From contig NZ_VOAZ01000005.1 of the NCBI RefSeq assembly GCF_008369115.1, positions 82,400 through 146,399 of the forward strand: a DNA stretch of 64,000 nt, read 5' to 3'. Position 1 is the first letter of the stretch. Every line of letters starts with the position of its first letter. The position numbers were made by a program, and so were the translations under genes. The stretch is from Psychrobacter sp. ANT_WB68 (GTDB lineage Bacteria > Pseudomonadota > Gammaproteobacteria > Pseudomonadales > Moraxellaceae). The notes beneath the pieces were generated by a model. The model worked only from the letters and a program-made list of their open reading frames with translations, ran no database searches and was not told the DNA's origin. Below, piece by piece: positions 1 to 9,656 of the stretch.

Positions 1-267
1 AGGGTGAGAAATCATTTAAAACTTGGAAAAAAAAATAATCTGAGTTGGGATGTGTTTGTGAGTTTTTTTTATTATAAAGTTGTCCAAAAATTCTATTCAT
101 AATAAACCACACAAAGTAGAAGCTAAACTCATTATTTAAAATAATATCACGAAAATATAAAAAAGCAAACAAAAATCCGTTAAAAATATAATTTTTCTAT
201 ACTATAACCAAGCCCATTTAAAAGTGTTATAAACTAATTATCAAACCCAATTGTTATCATAAAGACC

Positions 268-348
268 ATGACTTACTCACTAGATTTTCGCCGCGCTATT
301 ATGGACTTCAATCAATTAGATTTAAAAAAGTCCTATCAACACGGCTAA
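268..348 (+). pseudogene. IS630-type transposase N-terminal remnant
   Basis: A 26-codon open frame starts MTYSLDFRRAIMDF, which resembles the first residues of IS630-family transposases (pattern YS.DFR..V). The frame stops after QHG, well before any helix-turn-helix or DDE catalytic core, and no terminal inverted repeats are evident nearby. I infer a truncated, inactive relic of an insertion. The resemblance rests on a very short stretch, so it could be coincidental. Confidence 0.4.
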
Positions 349-585
349 AAGCTATAGCCGTTATAAACTTTCGGATGTTTACTAGCTTAAATAATATTAA
401 TTAGCTTGCGGTTTATAAGTTGAAATACATGATATTTGCGCGAATTGTATGCGATATTGCACGACCCCAAATAGCTATTTCAATCGCGCATATTAAGTTC
501 TGATCAAATAACACTCTTATAATCATGTTGAACTGACAGACAGTGCAAACAATTACAAGATAATATTTAGTTGATGGGGTGAACA

Positions 586-666
586 TTGAATAACAGCAAA
601 ATCAAAAAACGATTGTTGGTATTATTGTTGGTATCGTCAATATTTAATATTATAAAACCTATATAA
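586..666 (+). CDS. possible 26-aa membrane peptide
   Basis: A TTG-started frame follows a GGGG purine run (576-580). It encodes a 26-residue peptide with a basic start (SKIKKR) and a leucine/valine-rich hydrophobic core, then stops. It could be a small membrane peptide or the signal-peptide stub of a broken secreted-protein gene. Evidence is limited to composition and the upstream purine run. Confidence 0.2.
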   Translation: MNNSKIKKRLLVLLLVSSIFNIIKPI

Positions 667-730
667 TACAATGCGTACAGACTCTACTTTACTTCCTGCC
701 GTTCCGACCAAACATAGTAGTAATACAGAA

Positions 731-765
731 AAGCCAATCATTGTTTTCAATGGTTGGCTTTTTTA
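731..765 (+). terminator. rho-independent terminator-like hairpin
   Basis: A 13-bp stem (AAGCCAATCATTG with CAATGGTTGGCTT, one G-U pair) and a TTTTC loop are followed by a run of T on the plus strand. No intact gene lies upstream in the window, so it may end a transcript from a degraded gene. Confidence 0.55.
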
Positions 766-789
766 TATTTAATTATTCTTCATTCAGTA

Positions 790-1092
790 TTACAAAGACG
801 CTTTGGTAATCGCACTTAGTGCTTCATTAATGATAAATACTTTAGATTTAATGTCTTTGAAACCAAATGAAGTCAGTCTTTTGGTATGCTTCTCTAAATA
901 TCTATTAGCATCCTCTAAATTGTCAAACACATAAATACCGCCCGCTTCTTGCGTCTCTTCGTTTTCTGTCCATAGTTTATAGACCAGACCATTTTCAGTG
1001 GCGATGTCTTCAGCAAGCTCTTTCATGGCGTCAAAGAACGCACTGCTAAAAGGTCCGCTATAAGGAAAGTCTATTTGCAAAAGATATTTCAT
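790..1092 (-). CDS. ydhR: YdhR-family putative monooxygenase
   Basis: The 100-aa protein matches the small YdhR family (dimeric alpha/beta-barrel, ABM-like fold) in its opening (KYLLQIDFPYSGPFS) and in the central stretch GGIYVFDNLEDANRYLEKHT, where an E/D-A-x-x-Y-L-x-x-H pattern recurs across the family. The length equals the family norm. YdhR proteins are predicted monooxygenases acting on small aromatic substrates, but the reaction in E. coli is unproven. It is cytosolic, with no signal peptide. It stands alone, convergent with the unexplained edge and divergent from the DUF1853 gene. Confidence 0.8.
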   Translation of the reverse strand: MKYLLQIDFPYSGPFSSAFFDAMKELAEDIATENGLVYKLWTENEETQEAGGIYVFDNLEDANRYLEKHTKRLTSFGFKDIKSKVFIINEALSAITKASL

Positions 1093-1233
1093 TTTTTAAC
1101 CCTCATTGTTATTGAATAGTCGGCAAAATACATACTGCCAGATAATTACAATCTTAACATATTACGATTGCCTATAGACTTTCAGCCAGTGAAACGCTAG
1201 GGTAAATACTGTATGTTTACTTTGGTTTGACCT

Positions 1234-2181
1234 ATGTCTGAGCTTAAGACTCCACGCACCGAAACTCTCGCAACTCATGCACCTTGGGAAACTTACCGGC
1301 GACCTTACGTACGTGATTTGGCCTACGTACTTGCCTGCCCTAACGTCTTGACAGAGTGGTTAGATGTTGCACCGCACCAAAACACCCATACAGTGTCGGT
1401 ACATAGTGCAAGCTTTTGGCAACAGCAATTTGAGGGATATCAGCAGCGTTTAAAAGAGCTGGATACCACCAATGACTATCAGGCGCTGACCCGCTACTTA
1501 TTAAAGCGCCCTAGCCCTAATCGCTTAGGTTTTCACTTTGAAGGTTTATTGTCATTTTGGCTAGAGGATGGCTTTGCACGCAAGTTGCATCCGTATGAGA
1601 TACTGGCTAATAACGTGCAGTTATACAATGGCAAGCAGACGATTGGTGAGCTAGATTTGATTTTATACAATCATAAAGAACACCTAATGGAACATTGGGA
1701 ATTGGCGATTAAGTTTTTTATGGGTTCCCCACCTTTTGAGCCGATCAATTGGGTTGGTATCAATTCCAATGACAATCTACAGCGCAAAATGACCCACATG
1801 CAAACCAAGCAGTTTTGTAGCGTTTGGGTGGATACTAAAAATCATGGAAAGGTGAAAATTGATAAGCGCTATGGCGTGATAAAAGGGCGGTTTTTCTTAC
1901 CAATGAGCATCACTTGCTTCGTCTCTCCTCATTGGTTAACATCCAGCTTCCCCATGCACGAATGGTGTGATAAGACCGATAGCGCAACGCTTGCGACGAT
2001 TGATATAGCCGCATTGCGCGCCGCTCACTATATAGAATGGTTTAGCAAGCGCGACTTCTATGATGGTCGCCAGTTACCACTTGTAACGTCTGAAAATGGT
2101 ATCTTAAAAACAGGACTATACTTTGAAGGTAATAGACCAATCGTCATTTATCCTAAAAAACCCGACCAAGCAGAAGATTAA
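1234..2181 (+). CDS. DUF1853 family protein
   Basis: The 315-aa cytosolic protein has the features I associate with DUF1853: an early LAY/LACP segment, FHFEGLLSFWLEDG near residue 110, and a conserved core GELDLILYN followed by HWELAIKF near residues 137-161. The acidic-then-E...K core resembles a PD-(D/E)XK nuclease-type fold, but the spacing is not the textbook ExK and activity is unproven. It is convergent with the DUF2726 gene, only 21 bp apart. Its function is unknown. Confidence 0.8.
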   Translation: MSELKTPRTETLATHAPWETYRRPYVRDLAYVLACPNVLTEWLDVAPHQNTHTVSVHSASFWQQQFEGYQQRLKELDTTNDYQALTRYLLKRPSPNRLGFHFEGLLSFWLEDGFARKLHPYEILANNVQLYNGKQTIGELDLILYNHKEHLMEHWELAIKFFMGSPPFEPINWVGINSNDNLQRKMTHMQTKQFCSVWVDTKNHGKVKIDKRYGVIKGRFFLPMSITCFVSPHWLTSSFPMHEWCDKTDSATLATIDIAALRAAHYIEWFSKRDFYDGRQLPLVTSENGILKTGLYFEGNRPIVIYPKKPDQAED

Positions 2182-2202
2182 CTTTAAGCTTTTATTATAA
2201 TC

Positions 2203-2733
2203 TTAATAACTCTCAATCACCTGCATCAGCTCATATCGCAGCATATCGGCACTCGGCATACGCTCGGCGTGAAAGCGAACGATGGCAATGCCCGCACTGG
2301 CAAGCGCTTTATCTTTTTTATCATCGGCCTTTTGACGCGCTTTACTACTATGTGTCCAATCATCAAGCTCGATGGCAATCAAGGTTGTCTGTGCATCGAC
2401 ATCAACGATGACATAGTCGACGCTTTGGCGACAAATGCGATTAAACCAAAAACTGCGTTCGGAGGTTTCATTGCTATTGGCTTCGATGATGCGTGACAGC
2501 TGAACTTGGACAAAAACATGATATTCTGGCAAGGCATTTTTCAATTTTTTGAAAAATATTACTTCAGTGTCCGTCATGATAGGCATGGGTGCGAATGGCC
2601 AAATAGCCAGCTCATCACCGCGCACAGGTGGCGGCTCAGGTTCAGTGACTTGTTTGTCAGAAAACAGTTTTGGCAGGGTAATCAGCCCTACAAACCCAAC
2701 CGCCAGTATTAAAAATATAACGCCAAATGACAT
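2203..2733 (-). CDS. DUF2726 domain protein, membrane anchored
   Basis: The 176-aa protein has one N-terminal membrane segment (residues about 3-21) and a cytoplasmic DUF2726 domain. Visible landmarks are CRQSVDYVIVD (about 101-111), then IAIELDDWTH and a C-terminal IAIVRFHAE. DUF2726 is related to nuclease-like (PD-(D/E)XK/Vsr-like) folds, and the D...ELDD arrangement fits that, but no activity is established. The AAGG ribosome site sits 8 bp before the ATG. Confidence 0.8.
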   Translation of the reverse strand: MSFGVIFLILAVGFVGLITLPKLFSDKQVTEPEPPPVRGDELAIWPFAPMPIMTDTEVIFFKKLKNALPEYHVFVQVQLSRIIEANSNETSERSFWFNRICRQSVDYVIVDVDAQTTLIAIELDDWTHSSKARQKADDKKDKALASAGIAIVRFHAERMPSADMLRYELMQVIESY

Positions 2734-2912
2734 GGTTTTACCTTATACATAATGAAAGCAGTCAGCTATGTGTCATGGTATCATTAACTTAAATGACGAC
2801 ACATATCCGACCGCGACAGGGCAGCCTTTATAGGCTGACAGGTTATACAAAGAGAAGCAGGAAAGAGCGGCGCTCATCGTAACTAAGTATGAGCAAATGG
2901 ACAAACATTAAA

Positions 2913-2942
2913 ACAAAAAACACGACAATAGATGTCGTGTTT
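2913..2942 (-). terminator. terminator of the SPOR-protein gene
   Basis: A 9-bp perfect stem (AACACGACA/TGTCGTGTT) with a 5-nt loop is followed by six T on the minus strand, about 100 bp beyond the LysM/SPOR gene stop. It fits the end of the minus-strand trp-acc-fol block. Confidence 0.75.
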
Positions 2943-3045
2943 GAATAAAGTCAGCTAGAACCAGAAAATACAAAGAATCCTAATTAAGCTTGTGCTGTTT
3001 ATTTAGCCATAATAGTAATTTGGTTGTCGCAATATAGGTACTATT

Positions 3046-4236
3046 TTAACGCCAGTATAAGACCCAAGCACTCGTGGTATTAACTTTGGGATCGCTATTA
3101 ATCTTATCTTTTAACGCCAATGCCGCCACTTTACCACGTTCAGGACCAACGATGACGCGCACACCGCGACTGGTCGGACTGGTCTTGACTTGATAGCCTG
3201 CAGATTGTAACTTCTTTGCTAATTCATCCGCTTTAGCTTGGTCATTTGCCAAGGCCACTTGCACGCCAAAGCTACCTTTAGCATCCGTTTCTTTTACTTC
3301 CTTACGGGCTTCGCTGAGTTTCTGCTGCGCTTCACGCTTCGCATCCGCTGACTTCTTAGCTAAAGCTTCTTCTTTTTGACGCTTGTCTTCGCGCGCCTGC
3401 TCAGCGGCGGCTGCTTCACGTGCCAAACGCTCCACCTGCTTACGCGATGGAATGGTAATACTTTGACCCAGTTGTAGCGCTGTCGACGGTGAAAGGTTAT
3501 TCGCTTGTGCCAAGACTTCCACTGGCATATTGTATTGCCGCGCCAGTTTAATCAGCCCATCTCCTCTTTTGACTTGATAATCAGAGGGCGACTTAGGCGG
3601 CTCACTTTTAGCCGCTTCTGCTGCCTCTCGTTTTTTCTCAGCCGCAGCTTGCTCTTGTTTCTTAGCATCAACCTGCTTTTTTGCCTCAGCTTCCTTTTTA
3701 CTGTCTGCTAACTTCTTAGCGGCAGCCTGCTCTTTAATCGCCGCTTGCCTTTGAGCCTCTTTTTGCGCTTGGGCAGCTTTTTGCTGGTCGCCAGTGTTTG
3801 TCTCGCTTTCAGCTGACGCAGCAGCGCTAGTCTTTTTTATTGGCGTTGTAGCCTCATTTTTTTCCGCGTCGAATTTATCACTCTCTTCAGTAGCTGGTGC
3901 GCTACTGGCCATATACTGCTGGCTTTCCGCACGGGCTTTTGCCAATGCTTGGGCCTCAGCAGCTTCTTGTTCGGTTAAGAACTGCTGGGCGCGCTTTTCT
4001 TGTTCGGCAACACGAGCAGCGCGCTCTTTTTGTTTTTGTGCCAAGATCCGCTTTTCAGTCTCGATATCCGTCGTTAATGGCTGAGGAGATTCTTGTGCGG
4101 GGCTTGGCTTATCTATCATCGCTGACGCTGGTTGTGGTTTATTGCTATCACCAATTTGTTGCACCATGGCGTATAGCATCACGCTACCGCCAATAATCAT
4201 CCCAATGCCCAATAAGGCTTGTCTCGAAAAGTTCAT
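3046..4236 (-). CDS. LysM and SPOR domain cell-envelope protein
   Basis: The 396-aa protein has an N-terminal membrane anchor (residues about 7-25) and a long Ala/Lys/Glu/Gln-rich, probably helical segment (about 45-215). A LysM domain follows (about 219-264, YQVKRGDGLIKLARQY), then a second charged stretch and a C-terminal SPOR domain (about 320-396, GSFGVQVAL...VIVGPERGK). LysM and SPOR both bind peptidoglycan, SPOR preferring denuded septal glycan, so a role at the division site similar to DedD is likely. In gammaproteobacteria a dedD-like gene commonly follows folC, as here, 256 bp downstream. The low-complexity middle creates large spurious antisense frames. Confidence 0.85.
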   Translation of the reverse strand: MNFSRQALLGIGMIIGGSVMLYAMVQQIGDSNKPQPASAMIDKPSPAQESPQPLTTDIETEKRILAQKQKERAARVAEQEKRAQQFLTEQEAAEAQALAKARAESQQYMASSAPATEESDKFDAEKNEATTPIKKTSAAASAESETNTGDQQKAAQAQKEAQRQAAIKEQAAAKKLADSKKEAEAKKQVDAKKQEQAAAEKKREAAEAAKSEPPKSPSDYQVKRGDGLIKLARQYNMPVEVLAQANNLSPSTALQLGQSITIPSRKQVERLAREAAAAEQAREDKRQKEEALAKKSADAKREAQQKLSEARKEVKETDAKGSFGVQVALANDQAKADELAKKLQSAGYQVKTSPTSRGVRVIVGPERGKVAALALKDKINSDPKVNTTSAWVLYWR

Positions 4237-4492
4237 CCGTTTACGTCTCTTAGTTGGTAATAAGGTTGATTGAGCGGCACAACTGTCGCCTCAAAACTAT
4301 ACTTAGCTAGCTTTAATAAATAGTCTTGATAGTTGCCATTGCCGCCGGTTACGTCCATACATTTTTAAATATTATGCCGAGCTGTTCATAGCATTGTGTA
4401 GCAATGTGCTAAATCACTTTGATTATAAAGTATATTCTTCATACTGTCTGCCATCATGCCACTACTAAGATTAACATTAAATAAGTAGGATT

Positions 4493-5860
4493 TTAACTTA
4501 AATTATCAGTATCAAGTGCCGCTAGTGCCTCACCGATCGTATGAAAAGAGCCACATACCACGATTAAATCCTCTGGCTGGCTGGCGTTTATCACAGCATC
4601 AGTCGCTTCTGATAAACGTTCAAACTCGTGTATTTGCGCACTATCAACATAGCTTGATAAGATACTTTTCAAATGCTCAGTGCTCGCCGCCCGTGGATAA
4701 TCAATCTCAGCGATATACCAATCACTAATGGGCAAGCCCGCTTCGGTCAAACGCTGCACGACTTTATTGATATCTTTATCGCCCAACATGGAAAATAGCA
4801 TTTTAATACTGGCAGGTTTACTAGTTACTTGTTCGGAACTATTTTGCTTCACTAAATGCTGCTGCCAAAGCGGTAATAATTGCGCCAATAAAAACTCGAC
4901 ACCTTGTTCATTGTGGGCTACATCGAACAACCAATGGCGATTATGCGTCTCACGATAATCAAAACGACCGGCGAGCTTGACCGTCTGTAATGCCTGCCTA
5001 ATAGCATTGCTGTCGACATTTAATGAACTTGCCAGTACCGCAGATAAGGCATTAGCAGTATTGGTCAATGACAGCGCTGGGCGTGGTAGCTCCATGGTGA
5101 CAGCCGCATTACTATATTGCCAAACGTCCGTATCCACTTCACAATAGTCAAAGTCTTTTCCAGCTTGATAACAGGTTGCCCGATGCATATCGATAACTTG
5201 CTGCACACTAGCTGGCATCGCTTTAGCGCCATAAATTAAGCTGATACCTTCTCGTAAGATACCTGCTTTCTCACGCCCAATATCTTCGACATTATCCCCC
5301 AGCCAATCGACATGATCGATGGCAATATTGGTAATCACCGCCATATCAGGATCGATGATATTGACCACATCCAAGCGCCCGCCTAGCCCAACTTCTAATA
5401 CCCAGACATCACAATCCGCTTCGGCAAATATCAACAATGCGGCAAGTGTCGTCATCTCAAAAAAAGATAAGGTTAGACCACACTGTAATCGCGCTACTTC
5501 TACTTTGCTAAACGCATTGATTAAAGTCTCATCGCTGACCATCTCGCCATTGATGCGCACCCGCTCGTTAAATACACTCAGATGCGGTGATTGATACAAG
5601 GCGGTCTTATAACCTGCCGCTTGACACATCTGCGCAATGACAGCGGTTGTCGAACCTTTACCATTAGTACCTGCCACAGTAAAGACATAAGCATCATCTT
5701 TAGCTGACTGTACCACACCTAACGCCTCAGCAACCGGCAATACTCGTGACAATCCCATATCTATCGCCGAGACATGAATCTGCTGCATATAATCGAGCCA
5801 TTCGCTCAAACTAGAATGTGTAGTGGGAGTATTAGGCTTAGAAACTAAAGAGTCAGACAT
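4493..5860 (-). CDS. folC: bifunctional folylpolyglutamate/dihydrofolate synthase
   Basis: The 455-aa cytosolic ligase adds L-glutamate to dihydropteroate and to tetrahydrofolates using ATP. The Mur-ligase-type P-loop GTNGKGST lies at residues 64-71. The folate-binding stretch LYQSPHLSVFNERVRINGE and the metal/ATP region LEVGLGGRLDVVN follow, and the C-terminal domain carries LFDVAHNEQG. Length is slightly above E. coli FolC (422 aa). It sits between accD and the SPOR gene, a conserved gammaproteobacterial order. A terminator lies upstream, after accD, so some transcription is probably independent. Confidence 0.95.
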   Translation of the reverse strand: MSDSLVSKPNTPTTHSSLSEWLDYMQQIHVSAIDMGLSRVLPVAEALGVVQSAKDDAYVFTVAGTNGKGSTTAVIAQMCQAAGYKTALYQSPHLSVFNERVRINGEMVSDETLINAFSKVEVARLQCGLTLSFFEMTTLAALLIFAEADCDVWVLEVGLGGRLDVVNIIDPDMAVITNIAIDHVDWLGDNVEDIGREKAGILREGISLIYGAKAMPASVQQVIDMHRATCYQAGKDFDYCEVDTDVWQYSNAAVTMELPRPALSLTNTANALSAVLASSLNVDSNAIRQALQTVKLAGRFDYRETHNRHWLFDVAHNEQGVEFLLAQLLPLWQQHLVKQNSSEQVTSKPASIKMLFSMLGDKDINKVVQRLTEAGLPISDWYIAEIDYPRAASTEHLKSILSSYVDSAQIHEFERLSEATDAVINASQPEDLIVVCGSFHTIGEALAALDTDNLS

Positions 5861-5946
5861 GGAAAGAACCTATATTAAAATAGTCAATTAGAAAATATTC
5901 ATTTAAAAAATAAGGACAGTATATAACTACCTGACCAAAAAGCAAA

Positions 5947-5981
5947 AATAGCATTTACCGTCATTGACGATAAATGCTATT
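5947..5981 (-). terminator. hairpin terminator after accD
   Basis: A long inverted repeat (AATAGCATTTA...TAAATGCTATT, with CGTCA/TGACG inside) is followed by T-rich sequence on the minus strand, 93 bp past the accD stop and before folC. It would limit read-through from trp/accD into folC. Confidence 0.65.
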
Positions 5982-6073
5982 CGTTAGCTTTATATAATTG
6001 GCAGAATTTAGCATGCTACTAAATAGTACGCAGTGATAAATTCAATCACCTATTTGTCGAGTAGCTCAGTATA

Positions 6074-7009
6074 TTAAGCATCAACATTAGGTACGCGGCA
6101 TAGCTTTGCTAGCAAGCGATAGATGGTATCAATCAACTGATGACGATGGACTACCTCATCAACCACGCCGTGCTCTAACAAGAATTCAGCGCGCTGGAAT
6201 GGCTCTTCTAGTGTTTCACGGACGGTTTGTTCAATCACGCGCTTGCCAGCAAAGCCAATCATGGCTTTTGGTTCTGCTAAATGGATATCACCTAGCATAG
6301 CAAGCGATGCCGTCACTCCGCCATAGACAGGATTGGTCAATACCACAATATACGGTATGCCAGCAATTCTCAAACGTTCAATCGCTGCGGCAGTTCGTGC
6401 CATTTGCATCAATGATAGCAGACCCTCTTGCATACGCGCACCGCCTGAGGCAGCAAAACAAACCAAGGGTACTTTATCTTCAAGGGCTTTTTCGGCCGCT
6501 TGCACAAAACGGTCACCAACCACTGACCCCATAGAGCCACCCATAAAGCGGAAGTCAAACGCACAGGTTACGATGTCGAGATTGCGCAGTTTGCCGTACA
6601 TCACAATCAGCGCCTCAGACTCACCTGTCTTTTCTTGTGCTTCCGTCATGCGCTGCGGATACGGCTTACTATCGACAAAGCTCAATGGATCTTTGGCAAT
6701 AAACTCTTGTCCTAGCTCACCATCTACTTGATCGAGCAACCATTTTAAGCGCTCACGAGCACTCATCGGTAAATGATGATCACAATGCGGGCAGACGTAA
6801 CAATTAAAAATCAGCGCCGTATTGGTAATCATAGAGTGACAGCTACTACACTTGGTTGACGGTTCGGTCTCTACCGCTGTCAAAGGCGCAGTCAGTTGTT
6901 GCTTAATGCCCGGTATCGGACGATTAAACCATGATTGCCCAGCAGTATTAGCATTGTTAGGAGTAGTCATATCAGGTTTTATTATCGTATCAGTCATAGT
7001 ATTCGCCAT
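6074..7009 (-). CDS. accD: acetyl-CoA carboxylase carboxyltransferase beta subunit
   Basis: AccD with AccA forms the carboxyltransferase that makes malonyl-CoA, the first committed step of fatty-acid synthesis. The four-cysteine zinc ribbon is intact (C54, C57, C73, C76, counting from the ATG at 7009). The crotonase-like core follows (FMGGSMGSVVGDRF, ASGGARMQEGLLSLMQMA, NPVYGGVTASLAMLGD). The N-terminus before the zinc ribbon is about 25 residues longer than in E. coli. No strong ribosome site is visible; a TTG at 7015 and an ATG near 6967 are alternatives. It follows trpA in the conserved trpFBA-accD-folC order. Confidence 0.95.
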   Translation of the reverse strand: MANTMTDTIIKPDMTTPNNANTAGQSWFNRPIPGIKQQLTAPLTAVETEPSTKCSSCHSMITNTALIFNCYVCPHCDHHLPMSARERLKWLLDQVDGELGQEFIAKDPLSFVDSKPYPQRMTEAQEKTGESEALIVMYGKLRNLDIVTCAFDFRFMGGSMGSVVGDRFVQAAEKALEDKVPLVCFAASGGARMQEGLLSLMQMARTAAAIERLRIAGIPYIVVLTNPVYGGVTASLAMLGDIHLAEPKAMIGFAGKRVIEQTVRETLEEPFQRAEFLLEHGVVDEVVHRHQLIDTIYRLLAKLCRVPNVDA

Positions 7010-7328
7010 TATCAAAGGCTTATCGACAAGTTGGCTCGTTTACTTGTCCCTAAGAGTCGTTTTATAAGAATCAGTCTAAAAGTTACATACCTTCATAACA
7101 TGAGCAGCTATAAAGCACGCTTACGCGCAACTGTAACAATTTATATGTGATGTTAGTTTACACACGTAAACTAACTTTAGCAAAGTCATTTGACGGTGTC
7201 TTTATAAACATTGTTATAAAAGTTGTGATAAACCTTACTATAAAACCGCTATCGACCCTCTTACGAATAATAAGACAATGACGTTGCTAAGCCATTCACA
7301 CTTTGATGCCAATACCTTCGATATAATA
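7010..7328. other. trpA-accD intergenic region
   Basis: This 319-bp spacer contains no credible gene. Its one clear structure is a perfect 10-bp inverted repeat with a 4-nt ACAC loop at 7152-7175 (GTTAGTTTAC/GTAAACTAAC). It lacks a T-run on the minus strand, so it may be an operator or weak terminator. The spacer must also hold the accD leader and probably a promoter. Confidence 0.5.
7152..7175. repeat. 10-bp perfect inverted repeat
   Basis: GTTAGTTTAC, a four-base ACAC loop, then GTAAACTAAC. It lies between trpA (stop at 7329) and accD (start at 7009). Symmetry is perfect, but no T-tract follows on either strand, so a protein-binding site or RNA stem is as likely as a terminator. Confidence 0.45.
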
Positions 7329-8153
7329 TTAGACCGTCAAACTATCGAGTGCGCCGCGTAGCTCGTCCATTTTCGCCATGATTTTTTGCTGAGCACCCGC
7401 CACCGCAGAGGCGTCGCTTGCATCTATATCAGCGAAGTTCTGCACCAGCGCACTACCAACAATAATACCATCGGCATGCTTACCAATCGCTTTGGCGGAC
7501 GCTGCATCACGAATACCAAAACCCACACATACTGGCAAATCTGTCTCCGCTTTAATTGCCTGCACTTGGGTGGCAACATCATCAGTATCTAGCGTTGCTG
7601 AGCCAGTGACACCTTTTAAAGACACATAATAAATATAGCCACCACAATGAGTCAGCACTTGCTCACGGCGCTCAGGCAAAGTAGTTGGCGATAATAAGAA
7701 AATCTCATTCATCGCATGCTCAGTTAAATGCTGAGTAAAGCTACCCGCTTCTGCTGGCGGCAAATCAACCATCAAAATGCCATCAACGCCTGATTGCTCA
7801 CATAAGGCGACAAAGCTATCATAACCAATGATTTCAACGGGATTAAGATAACCCATGAGGATAATCGGCGTCTGCGTGTCTTGCTGACGGAACTCTGCGA
7901 CCATTTTTAATGCATCACGCGTACTGGTACCTGCTGCTAATGCTCGCTCTCCAGCCAATGCGACCGTTGGACCATCTGCCATTGGGTCAGAAAACGGCAA
8001 GCCAACCTCAATCATATCCGCGCCATGTTTGACTAAGTCGTGTAACAAACCAACAAAGCTATTAGGTGTTGGATCGCCTGCCATCACATAAGGAATCAGG
8101 GCTTTTTTATTTTGGGCTTTCAAAGTCTCAAAAGTGCTTTCAATTCGGGTCAT
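7329..8153 (-). CDS. trpA: tryptophan synthase alpha subunit
   Basis: TrpA cleaves indole-3-glycerol phosphate to indole and glyceraldehyde-3-phosphate in the alpha2beta2 complex with TrpB. The 274-aa TIM barrel keeps the catalytic acids in MIEVGLPFSDPMADGP (E49, D60). The phosphate-binding segment VGFGIRD and a C-terminal GIIVGSALV are present. Length is the family norm (268 in E. coli). It lies 141 bp after trpB, in the same direction. Confidence 0.97.
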   Translation of the reverse strand: MTRIESTFETLKAQNKKALIPYVMAGDPTPNSFVGLLHDLVKHGADMIEVGLPFSDPMADGPTVALAGERALAAGTSTRDALKMVAEFRQQDTQTPIILMGYLNPVEIIGYDSFVALCEQSGVDGILMVDLPPAEAGSFTQHLTEHAMNEIFLLSPTTLPERREQVLTHCGGYIYYVSLKGVTGSATLDTDDVATQVQAIKAETDLPVCVGFGIRDAASAKAIGKHADGIIVGSALVQNFADIDASDASAVAGAQQKIMAKMDELRGALDSLTV

Positions 8154-8294
8154 AGTGGTCTCTTAATTATTATTAGCTGAACTTTCGACTCTTTATTTGA
8201 TAAATAACATTCATTAGAAAATTCTTACAAAATAAAGAGTACTAAGTCATTTTTCTTATAAGGAGTCATTCAATTACTACTAAAACAATAGCAG

Positions 8295-9569
8295 CTACAA
8301 CTCAATCCCTTCCGCCTTCATCACTGAATGCAAATCCTTATCACCACGACCTGACATATTGACGATAATGGTCTGATCAGGGGTCATGGTTTTAGCCAGT
8401 TTAAGCGCATAGGCGACTGCATGAGCAGACTCGAGCGCAGGGATAATACCTTCTTTACGGGTGGCTTCATGGAAAGCTTCTAATGACTCTTTATCGGTAC
8501 AACCCACATATTCAACGCGCTTCATATCTTTTAAGAAGCTATGCTCAGGACCAACACCAGGATAATCAAGACCTGCCGAGATAGAATGCGTCTCTTGAAT
8601 TTGACCTTCATCATCCGCCATCAAATACGTACGGTTACCATGTAGCACGCCGATACGACCAGCAGCTAATGGTGCGGAATGACGACCGGTTTCAATACCG
8701 TCGCCTGTCGCTTCAACACCATACATTTTGACTTCAGTGTCGTTTAAGAAATCAAAGAACAGACCAATAGCGTTTGAGCCACCACCGACACAAGCGACTA
8801 GGGCATCTGGTAATTTGCCAGTCATTTGCAAATGCTGAATGCGCGCTTCTTTACCAATAATCGCTTGGAAATCACGTACCAATAGCGGATAAGGATGCGG
8901 GCCTGCAACAGTGCCGATGATGTAATAAGTACTATCCACATTGGTGACCCAGTCGCGCATGGCTTCATTCATCGCGTCTTTAAGCGTACGCGAACCCGAG
9001 GTAACAGGCACGACAGTTGCACCTAGCAAACGCATACGGTAGACGTTCATCTTTTGGCGCTCGACATCATCAGCGCCCATATAAACGATACATTCTAACC
9101 CTAAGCGCGCAGCAATCGTCGCCGTCGCAACACCATGTTGCCCTGCTCCAGTTTCCGCAATAATACGTTTTTTACCACTCATTTTGGCAAGTAGCGCCTG
9201 CCCGATGGTGTTATTCACCTTATGGGCGCCCGTATGGTTTAGATCTTCACGTTTAAAATAAATCTGCGCACCGCCTATCTCATCACTCAAACGCTTGGCA
9301 TGATAAAGCGGTGTTGGACGACCGACATAATTAACCAAATCGTTATGATACTCTTCCCAAAACGCCGGATCGGCTTTTACCTTGGTATACAGCGCCTCTA
9401 GCTCCTCTAATGCTGCCATCAGCGTTTCAGAAACAAAACGACCGCCATGAACGCCGAAATGTCCACGCGCATCAGGATATTGGTTAAAGTCTTGTACGTT
9501 TTCTGGGTTGGTAAAGGTATTGATGGCTTTAGCAGCGGTAGATACATCTTTGCTCGCGACATGACTCAT
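8295..9569 (-). CDS. trpB: tryptophan synthase beta subunit
   Basis: TrpB condenses indole with L-serine using pyridoxal phosphate. The PLP lysine is K117 in HTGAHKVNN. The glycine-rich phosphate loop GGGSNAIG and the C-terminal GRGDKD motif are intact. At 424 aa it has about 25 more N-terminal residues than E. coli TrpB (397). AGGAAT lies 6 bp before the ATG. It is between trpF and trpA in a compact minus-strand operon. Confidence 0.97.
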   Translation of the reverse strand: MSHVASKDVSTAAKAINTFTNPENVQDFNQYPDARGHFGVHGGRFVSETLMAALEELEALYTKVKADPAFWEEYHNDLVNYVGRPTPLYHAKRLSDEIGGAQIYFKREDLNHTGAHKVNNTIGQALLAKMSGKKRIIAETGAGQHGVATATIAARLGLECIVYMGADDVERQKMNVYRMRLLGATVVPVTSGSRTLKDAMNEAMRDWVTNVDSTYYIIGTVAGPHPYPLLVRDFQAIIGKEARIQHLQMTGKLPDALVACVGGGSNAIGLFFDFLNDTEVKMYGVEATGDGIETGRHSAPLAAGRIGVLHGNRTYLMADDEGQIQETHSISAGLDYPGVGPEHSFLKDMKRVEYVGCTDKESLEAFHEATRKEGIIPALESAHAVAYALKLAKTMTPDQTIIVNMSGRGDKDLHSVMKAEGIEL

Positions 9570-9656
9570 GATAATTCCTACTATAATAAGTGGTATTTTT
9601 TAGAATAAATATGGGGGATAATTTTTCAAGTAATGAGCTAGTTGATCGATATCAAA

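Larger units (their letters stand above)
1..789. other. AT-rich intergenic edge with remnants
   Basis: No intact gene is visible in the first 789 bases. The stretch is strongly AT-rich. It holds a short transposase-like remnant (268-348), a tiny open frame with a hydrophobic peptide (586-666) and a terminator-like hairpin (731-765). The rest shows nothing I can name. Confidence 0.6.

Noticed and set aside
1234..2733. DUF1853 and DUF2726 neighbours as a restriction-modification system
   Set aside because: Both may have nuclease-like folds, but no methyltransferase or specificity subunit is near, and both families occur widely as housekeeping or unknown genes.
3505..4196. Long plus-strand open frames opposite the LysM/SPOR gene
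   Set aside because: They mirror the Ala/Lys/Glu-rich coding strand and have no family resemblance or ribosome site; artefacts of low-complexity codon bias.
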